From NCBI GenBank assembly GCA_029975215.1, contig JARKPO010000012.1, positions 1-59,708 on the forward strand: 59,708 nt of DNA. The letters are read 5' to 3'. The translations under genes and the position numbers were made by a program. A model generated the notes under the pieces. That model was given only the letters and a program-made list of their open reading frames with translations. It did no database searches and was not told where the DNA came from. Source of the stretch: Levilinea sp. (GTDB lineage Bacteria > Chloroflexota > Anaerolineae > Anaerolineales > Anaerolineaceae). This document shows, in pieces, positions 49,426-56,707 of this stretch (positions are counted from its first letter, which is position 1; every line of letters starts with the position of its first letter).

Positions 49426-51708
49426 TCAGGGCAGATAGGCGAAATACAGTTCATTACCGTAGGCCAACAGCACCAGGCGGTTGGGGGTGATGGTGAAGGC
49501 GGTGATTTTCCCGCGCAGGGCGGGGTAATCGGGGTTGGCGCGGGGCTGAATTTGACGCACCAGGTTCAGCCGCAGGCTGAAGGTGAACACCGAGCGGCTG
49601 GTGGCATCCAGCAGATAGATGGCGGGCTCCGGCGGCGGAGTGGAACGCATCTGGGTGATCTGCGTTCCAGCGGGAAAGGTGAAAGCCGGAACCTGGTTTC
49701 CGCTGCGCGTATCCTGCAAGGGAGCGTTTTCGTCGCAGGTGGTTTGGTTGCCGACCGTGAAGGTGCGGAAGGTGCAGGTGATGATGCGGCCTGTCGGCGT
49801 GCTGAGGAACAGATTCTGGTTGTAATACACCAGATCGTTGACCTCAGCCAGGTCGGGCACTTGCTCGTCAAAGAACAGCCCCGGCGGTGAGAACACCAGC
49901 CCGACCACACCTTCGTCCTGGTTGCGGGGGTAGACCCATACCTGATCTTTTTCTTGATCCAGCACATACAGCACCTGCTGACGGAAATCAATGGCCGAAA
50001 TGGAGCCCCATTGGGTATCCGGCGGGGTGAGGCTTTGACTTTCGGGGGGCTTATTGGCCCCGCAGTACACCAGGTTGCCGCCTGCATCCATGGCCAGCAA
50101 GGTGTAGTCGCTGATTCCGGAAGGGATGAGGGCCAGATCGATCAGTTTGTCCACGGTGGTCAGGCCGTACGAGCCGGGGCCGCAGATAAAGCTGTTATCC
50201 ACTTCGTAGGTTTGCCCCGAAAGGTACAGCCGGAAAACCCGCCCGCTGGATTGGTCCAGCAGGAAAATCTCGCTGTTGTTGGCGGTGATGCGGGTGAATT
50301 GAGCCGTGCTGGTGAAGCCGGAGGAGACCAGGGGGACGAAATCCAGGCGGGTGATGCCGTCCAGTTGATCCAGAGCCTGTGAAGCCTCATTGCGCAGGCT
50401 GTTGGCCTCGGCGCTTTGGCCGTACTCTTGAGCCTTGTCCAACAGGGTCATCACCTGCGCCCAGCCGATGCGTTGGGCTTCGCGCTCTTTGCTGTCGCGG
50501 GCTTGCTGAGCCAGGGCAGCGGCCTGCTGCACGTAGCTCTCAAATTGCTCTGCACGCCCGCTGGGACCGAACAGGTACACCGTGGCGGCGATGGCCACCA
50601 CCACCAGGGGCACGGCAATGGCGATGAAGAGCATCGCGCTGCGGCTCGGTCCGCCGGTGCTGTCTTCGCTTTGAGGCAGGGCTTGATTCAGAAATTTCTG
50701 TGCGCCCTGCTGAACCCGCTGCCCCCAGCGGCTGGCCCCAAACCAGACGCGTGCCAGACCTTTGCGCATTTCAGGGCTGACCACGGGGCCGGAACGGCGC
50801 GAACGGCGCGGCGTGGGCGGGCTGGGCGGCTGCAGGCGATCACCAGTGACGTACACCCCGGCTGGGGCCGGCTCTTCCGCGGCGGCTTCCACGCGCACAG
50901 GCTCCGGTAGGGGAGCCGGTTGGGCGGGCGCAGGCGCATTGAGGGGGGCTTCGACGGGGGTTGGCGCGGCGGCTGGAGCTTCGGGGGGGGGCTGCAACTG
51001 TTCGCGCGGCTCGGAGGGGGCCGCCGAACCTGCAGCGCGCGGACGCAGCCGCCGCAGCAGGCCGCTGCCCGGTTGGAATTGCAGCAAGGCGGCCTGCAGA
51101 TCTCCGCTGGCCTGGGCTGTGACCCGGCGACGGATGTTTTCCAGGGTGAAGCGTTCGGCTGGGGCCGACTGGCTGAAGGCAGGCAGAGGTGTGGGGCTGA
51201 GCAGCAGCAGTTCGCCGCCCTTCAGCGCGGTCTGCACAAAGCGCGGGCTGGCCTTGCGGCTGATGCCCAAACCGCGTCCGCCGCTTTCGCTGTCGGCGAT
51301 TTCTTGAATTTCTGCGCGCGCCAACAGCCAGGCGCGGGCCGGGCCGCAAATGGCCACCAACAGGCTGTCGCCGCGCAGCACCGCCATGCCCAGGCTGATC
51401 TCGCTGGCTGTGCCCTGAGCGCGGTTTTGCTCTAAGAGGGTCAGGTTTACCTGCTCGGCGGCGGCGCGCAGCGCGCCGGTCACTGTGCCGCGCGTGCGGT
51501 AGAAGGTGTCGGCCAGTTTACTGTGCAGCATTTCCATGCCTGCCGGGGTGAGAGCAGGCCCGGCGCATACCTGAAGCAGCGCCACCAGGCGGTCTCCGGC
51601 GCGGGTGCGGTCGCAGCGGCGCGGGGCTGCGGTGGAGAGCAAGCCCGGCAGCTCGGTTTGGTCTTCGCCGGAAGCGACATGGATCGGAAGCAGAAACAGG
51701 TCTAGCAC
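49426..51708 (-). CDS. Membrane protein with N-terminal PP2C-like domain and extracytoplasmic beta-propeller-like domain
   Basis: 760 residues from GTG 51708 (GGAG six bases upstream; an upstream GTG at 51741 is in frame). The N-terminal ~210 residues (GDRLVALLQVCAG, TLLEQNRAQGTASEISLGMAVLRGDSLLVAICGPARAWLL, read as separate stretches) look like a degenerate PP2C phosphatase domain: the strand order fits, but the metal-binding aspartates are largely missing. A Pro/Ala-rich linker (about 230-310), a basic stretch (PRRSRRSG), one membrane helix (about 359-381), a coiled coil and a C-terminal propeller-like domain (LLDQSSGRVFRLYLSG, VLYVLDQEKDQVWVYPRN) follow. Topology inside-out suggests signalling across the membrane, but no activity can be named. 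Confidence 0.6.
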   Translation of the reverse strand: MLDLFLLPIHVASGEDQTELPGLLSTAAPRRCDRTRAGDRLVALLQVCAGPALTPAGMEMLHSKLADTFYRTRGTVTGALRAAAEQVNLTLLEQNRAQGTASEISLGMAVLRGDSLLVAICGPARAWLLARAEIQEIADSESGGRGLGISRKASPRFVQTALKGGELLLLSPTPLPAFSQSAPAERFTLENIRRRVTAQASGDLQAALLQFQPGSGLLRRLRPRAAGSAAPSEPREQLQPPPEAPAAAPTPVEAPLNAPAPAQPAPLPEPVRVEAAAEEPAPAGVYVTGDRLQPPSPPTPRRSRRSGPVVSPEMRKGLARVWFGASRWGQRVQQGAQKFLNQALPQSEDSTGGPSRSAMLFIAIAVPLVVVAIAATVYLFGPSGRAEQFESYVQQAAALAQQARDSKEREAQRIGWAQVMTLLDKAQEYGQSAEANSLRNEASQALDQLDGITRLDFVPLVSSGFTSTAQFTRITANNSEIFLLDQSSGRVFRLYLSGQTYEVDNSFICGPGSYGLTTVDKLIDLALIPSGISDYTLLAMDAGGNLVYCGANKPPESQSLTPPDTQWGSISAIDFRQQVLYVLDQEKDQVWVYPRNQDEGVVGLVFSPPGLFFDEQVPDLAEVNDLVYYNQNLFLSTPTGRIITCTFRTFTVGNQTTCDENAPLQDTRSGNQVPAFTFPAGTQITQMRSTPPPEPAIYLLDATSRSVFTFSLRLNLVRQIQPRANPDYPALRGKITAFTITPNRLVLLAYGNELYFAYLP

Positions 51709-51778
51709 GGGGCAGCTCCACTTTTTGCGGCGGCGCAGCACAGCGGGCGCGCCGGCCTGGGTTGCTTAAGATTATACA

Positions 51779-52138
51779 TCAGCCCACACCCGCCGCGCTT
51801 TCCAGCGGGCCAATCCACCCAAAACGGTTGAAATCCAGCCGCCCCTGCGTGTCAAATTCCACCCCTTCCGCTTCCAGCAAGCTGCGCTGCATGGCGCTGC
51901 CGTAGCCGGCCCCGTGCGGACTGATCTTGCCCTGGGCGTTGATCACCCGCTGCCAGGGCACCTGAGCAGGGCCAGGGCGGTCTGCCAGGGCGGCCAGGGC
52001 ATAGCCCACCATGCGGGCGGTGCACCCGCCGGTGATTTTGGCTACCTGACCGTAGGTGGCTACTTTTCCGGCTGGGATCTGGCGCACCACGCGGTAGATT
52101 TGTTCGTATAAAGGAATATCCTGAGGGGCGATGGGCAT
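51779..52138 (-). CDS. Alkyltransferase-like DNA-repair protein (ATL)
   Basis: 119 residues of the MGMT/Ada C-terminal fold: VRQIPAGKVATYGQVAKITG, the helix-turn-helix arginine in ARMVGYALAAL, and the active-site region VPWQRVINAQGKIS. The cysteine of the methyltransferase motif PCHR is replaced by tryptophan 62 (PWQR), as in ATL proteins. ATL proteins bind O6-alkylguanine without repairing it and hand the lesion to nucleotide-excision repair. AGGAGGG precedes ATG 52138; the longer frame from 52198 is unsupported. It stands alone, opposite to the NHL-repeat gene. Confidence 0.88.
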   Translation of the reverse strand: MPIAPQDIPLYEQIYRVVRQIPAGKVATYGQVAKITGGCTARMVGYALAALADRPGPAQVPWQRVINAQGKISPHGAGYGSAMQRSLLEAEGVEFDTQGRLDFNRFGWIGPLESAAGVG

Positions 52139-52223
52139 GTGAAGATCCCTCCTGATGATTGAACCTGATCTAATCTTACCATAAGGCCAATTATTCAAAG
52201 CACCTTTTGCTGAGCGGCCGCGC

Positions 52224-52251
52224 TTGATTTCATGGGAAATCGATCTATAAT
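52224..52251 (+). promoter_or_regulatory. Promoter of the NHL-repeat protein gene
   Basis: TTGATT (52224-52229), a 16-bp spacer and a perfect TATAAT (52246-52251). Transcription should start near 52258, leaving a leader of about 100 nt. Confidence 0.7.
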
Positions 52252-52272
52252 GATGTTGGGGGTTTTTCCGTC

Positions 52273-52331
52273 ACGAACTTTTATCCACAAAGTACCCAGT
52301 TAACACACTTAAGGGGAAAAGTTCGTTTTTT
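52273..52331 (+). terminator. Terminator-like hairpin inside the leader of the NHL-repeat gene (possible attenuator)
   Basis: ACGAACTTTT (52273-52282) pairs perfectly with AAAAGTTCGT (52317-52326), followed by a six-T run (52326-52331). The 34-nt loop contains TTATCCACA in part. It lies after the promoter and 27 bp before the start codon, so read-through must occur for the gene to be expressed. Confidence 0.6.
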
Positions 52332-52357
52332 AGTGCTCCTTGTTGGGAGGGATACCT

Positions 52358-55300
52358 ATGCATACCAAGTTTCATAAATTCTGGTTGGTTGGACTGCTGG
52401 TGATTGTGTCCTTATTGGCCAACGCCAGCGGCGCGGCGGCGTTTCCGGAGCCGCCGGATGGGCCGCAGCCCGTGCAGCCGCGCGGCGGTTCGGGGGCGGG
52501 GGTGGCGGTGACGCAGGGCGCGGAACCCAACGCCCAGGCCATCGCTTTGGGCAAGCCGGGGACGGTGTTCTCTTACGCCGCGGCCTTCGGTGAGGCGGAC
52601 GTGCCCTATTTTGACAGCCCGACCCTGGATGACCCGATTCTCTATCTGAACCGCCCCTTTGGCCTGCGCTATGATGCCGCCGGACGGCTGTTCATCACCG
52701 AAGAGGACGGCGCGCGCCTGAGTATGTTGGAAACCGACCTGACGCCAGTGGTGCTGGCCGGGCGGCCCGGCATGCACGACTGGGGAGCCTACGGCATGAA
52801 CTGGCCTAAGGACGTGGCCGTGGACATCAATGGGCTTCTGTGGGTGCCCAATAACGAAGTGATCACGGTGGTAGACCCCAACGCGCCGGAGGGGGAGCGG
52901 GTTGTGGCGCAGGTGCCGCCCGAGCCCTGGAACGAACCCAACGAAAGCCGCATGAACGAGGCGATGGGCCTGGCCTTTGACGGCACGCGCCTGTTTGTTT
53001 CGGACCGCGGCCGCAACTGTGTGAAAGTCTACGAAGCGGATGTGGACAACTTTGTCATCAACTGGCAGTATGACATCGGTGTGTGCGATGAATGGGGTGA
53101 CGCCAGCCAAACCGAGCGCTTCAACCGCCAGGCGCATGTGGAATTCTATGACGGCGTGCTGTATGTGGCCGATACCGAAAACCACCGCGTGCTGGCCTGT
53201 GAAGAAGACCCGGTCGATACCTTCACCTGCTCAGTGTTCCACGGAACCGGCAACCCGGGCGGCGCGGACAATGAACTGAACCGCCCCAACGGCCTGGGGC
53301 TGGAATTGAGCCCTAGCCCCTACCTGCTGATTGCGGACAGCGACAACGGGCGAGTAAAGCGCTGTAACCTGAGCGGCGGGCCGGTGGCGTGTGACCCCGA
53401 TTTCATCACGGTCTATAACTGGCCGGCGGTGGACGTGGCCTATGACGCAGTCACAGGCATGTACGCGGTCAGCGACGGTGAGAAAATTCGCCGCTTCCCG
53501 GCTACCGGCGGCGGCGATGCAGATTACACCGTCATCGCGGGCGACCCGGGCGGCAAGCCCTACCTGACCGATGACGCCCATTTCTACGGCGTGCGCGCGA
53601 TTGACACCGATTCGAAGAACAATTTGTACTTCGCCGAAGAGTTGGGTGGGCGCATGTTTAAGTTCGACGCCCTGGGCAACCTGGTGTGGAAGTTCGGCGG
53701 GCGCAGCGATGACCCAGAGAAGGGCTTGAATGGGCCGATGTCCCTGGCGGTCAGCCGCAGCGGGTTGGTGTATGTGGGGCAGAACGGCTGGGCCAGGCTG
53801 CTGGTGTACAGCGCCGTGGACGGCAGTTTTGTACGGCGGATTGACCAGAACTGGGATACCGGTTCGGAAGATTATCACTTAACAGGCATCAGCGGCCTGG
53901 CGGTGGACCCGCGCGGGTATGTGTATGTGGCGGACCGCTGGCGGCACCGTGTGATGGTGTACGACCGCTTTGACAAGAAGGTGATGGAACTGGGCGTGAA
54001 AGACGAGCCCGGTCAGGACAGCAAGCATTTTGCCGAGCCAGGCGGGATCGCTGTGGACGCCAAGCTGAATATCTACGTGGCTGATACCAACAACTGCCGC
54101 GTGCAGAAATTCAACAAGTACGGCGTGTACCAGATGACCATCGGCAGTCAGATGTGCGGGCCGGACGGCTTCGACAGCCTGGGTCGGCCGATGGATGTGG
54201 CTGTGGACGCCAAGGGGCGCATCTACGTGGCGGATGAATGGCACGTGCGCACCCAGGTGTTTGATAAGACGGGGGCGTATCTGACCACCATCGGCGGCAC
54301 CTGGGGCTCAAAGACCAGCCAGTTCCGCAATGCCTCGGGTGTGGCGGTAGACAAAAAAGGCAATGTCTACATCTCGGATTGGTCCACAGCCCAGGTGAAG
54401 AAGTTCCTGCCCAAGGCCCCCGACTACTTTGCCCAACTGACCCTCAACGGCTTTGGCAGCCGCTGGACAAATGCGGTGACGGCGGTCACCCTGTTTAAGG
54501 GCGTGCCGTACGTGGGTGCAGAAAGCGACCGCGGCGCGCAGATTTGGCGCAAGGGCAAGAGCGGCTGGGAGGTGGTGGAAGCCGACGGCTTCCGCAACGG
54601 CAACAACGGCATTGACTTCTTGTTTGAATTCAACGGCATGCTCTATGCCTCCACCTATAATTACGACCCCAACAGCGGCGGGCAGATCTGGCGCACGGCC
54701 GACGGGCTGAGCTGGCAGATTGTGGTAAACAACGGCTTTGACCAGGGCCAGCGCAACCCTGAAGTCTTCCGCATGATGAAGCTGGGGAATCAACTGTGCG
54801 CCACCACCTGGAGTAATAACGCTGGGTCGCAGCTGTGGTGCAGTCCCAGCGGCGACCTGGGCAGCTGGACGAAAGAAGACCTGGGCGGCGACGGCTTTGG
54901 ACAAGATGACAACACCGTTATTTCGGATGTGATTGAATACCAGGGCACCTGGTATGCAGCTACCCTCCACTCCAATTTTGATAATGACGGCGACGGCGAC
55001 CCAGACGATCTGGATGCGGATGCGGACGGCGGCCAGGTGTGGCTGCGCGGTAAAAACGGCATCTGGACCCAGGTGAATGAAAACGGTTTTGGAGTACCGG
55101 AAAATGTTTTCATCAGCTCGCTGGTGCCCTTCACAGGCGGTTTGTATGCCATGGCGGTGCATACGCCAGGCGACTCCGCCCAAATCTGGCGCTGCAAAGG
55201 CAAATGCGATAAAGCCGCCGATTGGGACTTCGTGACTGACGGCGAAATTTTGGGCGGCGACTGGAACTACCGCCGCGGCGCAGGGCTGGTGCTGGTCGGC

Positions 55301-55537
55301 ACGCGCCTGGTGGCGGTGATGGGCAATAACGACCTGGGCCTGGGGGTGTTCACCACCCTGGACGGCAACACCTGGACTCAGGTGGGCCTGCCGGGCATGG
55401 GCAACAGCAACAATGTGCTGACCTACTACTCGAACAGCCTGTTCCCCTATAAGGGCAATCTGTACATGGGCGTGTTTAATTGGGGCACAGGCGGCAGCCT
55501 GTGGAAATTCTGCCCAACCAAGAAGGTGTGCAAGTAA
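52358..55537 (+). CDS. Large secreted NHL-repeat protein
   Basis: 1059 residues with a signal peptide (FWLVGLLVIVSLLANASGAAA). Residues about 100-690 are NHL-type propeller blades with motifs such as GLAVDPRGYVYVADRWRHRV, GIAVDAKLNIYVADTNNCRV and DVAVDAKGRIYVADEWHVRT, enough for two propellers. The C-terminal ~370 residues form a second type of repeat (GGQIWRTADGLSWQIV, SLVPFTGGLYAMAVHT, AQIWRCKGK) like sialidase/BNR-type propellers, with an aspartate-rich loop (NDGDGDPDDLDADADG) that may bind calcium. No membrane anchor is seen. GGGAGG precedes ATG 52358. Role unknown; extracellular binding of protein or glycan is plausible. Confidence 0.8.
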   Translation: MHTKFHKFWLVGLLVIVSLLANASGAAAFPEPPDGPQPVQPRGGSGAGVAVTQGAEPNAQAIALGKPGTVFSYAAAFGEADVPYFDSPTLDDPILYLNRPFGLRYDAAGRLFITEEDGARLSMLETDLTPVVLAGRPGMHDWGAYGMNWPKDVAVDINGLLWVPNNEVITVVDPNAPEGERVVAQVPPEPWNEPNESRMNEAMGLAFDGTRLFVSDRGRNCVKVYEADVDNFVINWQYDIGVCDEWGDASQTERFNRQAHVEFYDGVLYVADTENHRVLACEEDPVDTFTCSVFHGTGNPGGADNELNRPNGLGLELSPSPYLLIADSDNGRVKRCNLSGGPVACDPDFITVYNWPAVDVAYDAVTGMYAVSDGEKIRRFPATGGGDADYTVIAGDPGGKPYLTDDAHFYGVRAIDTDSKNNLYFAEELGGRMFKFDALGNLVWKFGGRSDDPEKGLNGPMSLAVSRSGLVYVGQNGWARLLVYSAVDGSFVRRIDQNWDTGSEDYHLTGISGLAVDPRGYVYVADRWRHRVMVYDRFDKKVMELGVKDEPGQDSKHFAEPGGIAVDAKLNIYVADTNNCRVQKFNKYGVYQMTIGSQMCGPDGFDSLGRPMDVAVDAKGRIYVADEWHVRTQVFDKTGAYLTTIGGTWGSKTSQFRNASGVAVDKKGNVYISDWSTAQVKKFLPKAPDYFAQLTLNGFGSRWTNAVTAVTLFKGVPYVGAESDRGAQIWRKGKSGWEVVEADGFRNGNNGIDFLFEFNGMLYASTYNYDPNSGGQIWRTADGLSWQIVVNNGFDQGQRNPEVFRMMKLGNQLCATTWSNNAGSQLWCSPSGDLGSWTKEDLGGDGFGQDDNTVISDVIEYQGTWYAATLHSNFDNDGDGDPDDLDADADGGQVWLRGKNGIWTQVNENGFGVPENVFISSLVPFTGGLYAMAVHTPGDSAQIWRCKGKCDKAADWDFVTDGEILGGDWNYRRGAGLVLVGTRLVAVMGNNDLGLGVFTTLDGNTWTQVGLPGMGNSNNVLTYYSNSLFPYKGNLYMGVFNWGTGGSLWKFCPTKKVCK

Positions 55538-55557
55538 GCGCATCTGAACGGAAATAA

Positions 55558-55600
55558 AAGCCCGGCCTCATGGAGAATTCCGTGGGGCCGGGTTTGATTT
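55558..55600. terminator. Bidirectional terminator between NHL gene and dtxR-like gene
   Basis: AAGCCCGGCC (55558-55567) pairs with GGCCGGGTTT (55586-55595, with G-T). T-rich ends stand on both sides, serving both convergent genes. Confidence 0.8.
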
Positions 55601-55621
55601 AACCAGGGGATTGGCGGCGAT

Positions 55622-56296
55622 TCAGACGGCTTGGGGCGCGAGCCGCTCGGCAAACACCTGCTGGGCCGCGGCAAACCCCAAGGTCACGCTCTGTCCGTTG
55701 ACCTCCAGGGTGACGGTCTGATTGAAGGGCAGCACCTCCACCACCCGCGCCGGACTGCCGGGCACCACCGATTTTTCTTCCAAATAATGCAGTAATTGGC
55801 TGTCTTCCTCGGCCAGCTCGTGGATGCGGCGGATGATGACCTCGTCGCCGGGGCGCAGGTTGACCAGCGCGACCCAATCGGCCGTCAGGGCCTCATAACC
55901 GGGCAGGGGGTTGCCGTGCGGGCAGGTGGTGGGGTGGTTCAGGTCCGCAATCAGCGCGGCCTCCAACTCATCGGAGATGGCATGTTCCATCTCGTGGGCC
56001 TGAAGATGAACCCTCGACCAGGATAACATGCGCGAAAGCAGCCATTCGGTGAGCATGTGGCGGCGCAGGACCGTGCGGGCGGCTTCCAGGCCGGGAACGG
56101 TCAGGTGGGGGCCGCGGGCGCTGTCCATGCTCACCAGGCCGTCGCGCACCATGCGCTTGAGGGTGTTGGTGACGGTGGGAGGCGAGACGCCCAGCAGCTC
56201 GGCCAGGCGCACTCCCTGAACCGCCTCGCCGTCGCGCTGCAAAATGAACAGGGTCATCAAATAGTCTTCAATCGTCGGGCTAATTTTCTCGGTCAT
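55622..56296 (-). CDS. DtxR/MntR-family metal-dependent repressor
   Basis: 224 residues. The N-terminal winged HTH (ISPTIEDYLMTLFILQRDGE, LAELLGVSPPTVTNTLKRM) is followed by the dimerisation/metal domain with HMLTEWLL and AHEMEHAISDELE (E-M-E-H, the MntR/IdeR metal ligands) and CPHGNPLPG. The C-terminal ~75 residues are an SH3-like FeoA domain (RPGDEVIIRRIHEL, VTLEVNGQSVTLG), as in DtxR/IdeR. It is expected to bind DNA with Fe(II) or Mn(II). It is divergent from feoABC with a shared operator in between, so autoregulation and iron repression of feo are the natural reading. Confidence 0.9.
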   Translation of the reverse strand: MTEKISPTIEDYLMTLFILQRDGEAVQGVRLAELLGVSPPTVTNTLKRMVRDGLVSMDSARGPHLTVPGLEAARTVLRRHMLTEWLLSRMLSWSRVHLQAHEMEHAISDELEAALIADLNHPTTCPHGNPLPGYEALTADWVALVNLRPGDEVIIRRIHELAEEDSQLLHYLEEKSVVPGSPARVVEVLPFNQTVTLEVNGQSVTLGFAAAQQVFAERLAPQAV

Positions 56297-56329
56297 CGCA
56301 CCTTCACAAAAACAGGACGTTCTTCAGTC

Positions 56330-56357
56330 TTGACAAATGCTCAAAACCGCTTATAAA
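56330..56357 (+). promoter_or_regulatory. Promoter of feoABC
   Basis: Perfect TTGACA (56330-56335), a 16-bp spacer and TATAAA (56352-56357). The predicted start of transcription falls inside the operator at 56356-56373. Confidence 0.8.
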
Positions 56358-56373
56358 TTAGTGTATACTAATT
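56356..56373. promoter_or_regulatory. Palindromic operator of the DtxR-family repressor
   Basis: An 18-bp site with perfect 7-bp arms AATTAGT and ACTAATT around GTAT, resembling DtxR/MntR-type sites (TTAG...CTAA). It overlaps the -10 of feoA and also the -10 of the divergent repressor gene. Confidence 0.8.
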
Positions 56374-56387
56374 GTGAAATTAGTCAA
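56360..56387 (-). promoter_or_regulatory. Promoter of the dtxR-like gene
   Basis: On the minus strand: TTGACT (56387-56382), a 16-bp spacer and TACACT (56365-56360), the latter inside the operator. An additional TTGACT (56394-56389) stands seven bases further upstream. Confidence 0.6.
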
Positions 56388-56455
56388 TAGTCAATCTCTG
56401 AAGTAGGATACTCTAATTATAACCTGGCGGGGCTTCCCGTCAAGATTGGATCCTG

Positions 56456-56707
56456 ATGCAACCATCTACACTTCGATTTACACGATTGTCAGACCTGCGT
56501 GCGGGTGAGCGCGGATTGGTGATTTCTTTGGGCAGCGGTAATCAGCTCATCAGCCGCCTGACGGCATTGGGCTTCACCCCAGGGGGAGAGCTGGTGGTCA
56601 ATCAAAACTATGCCCACGGCCCGCTGATTGTGACCGTGCGCGGCGGGCGGGTGGCCCTGGGGCGGGGGGAAGCCGCGAATATTTTGGTGGAACGGAGCGG
56701 CGAATGA
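56456..56707 (+). CDS. feoA: Ferrous iron transport protein FeoA
   Basis: 83 residues of SH3-like FeoA fold (LSDLRAGERGLVISLGSGN, ISRLTALGFTPGGELVV, VALGRGEAANILV). A small cytosolic partner that supports FeoB. First gene of the feo operon, about 100 bp from its promoter, and translationally coupled to feoB by an ATGA overlap. Confidence 0.9.
   Translation: MQPSTLRFTRLSDLRAGERGLVISLGSGNQLISRLTALGFTPGGELVVNQNYAHGPLIVTVRGGRVALGRGEAANILVERSGE

Noticed and set aside
51779..52138. Methylated-DNA-cysteine S-methyltransferase (ogt)
   Set aside because: The acceptor cysteine is replaced by tryptophan, so the alkyltransferase-like class was chosen.
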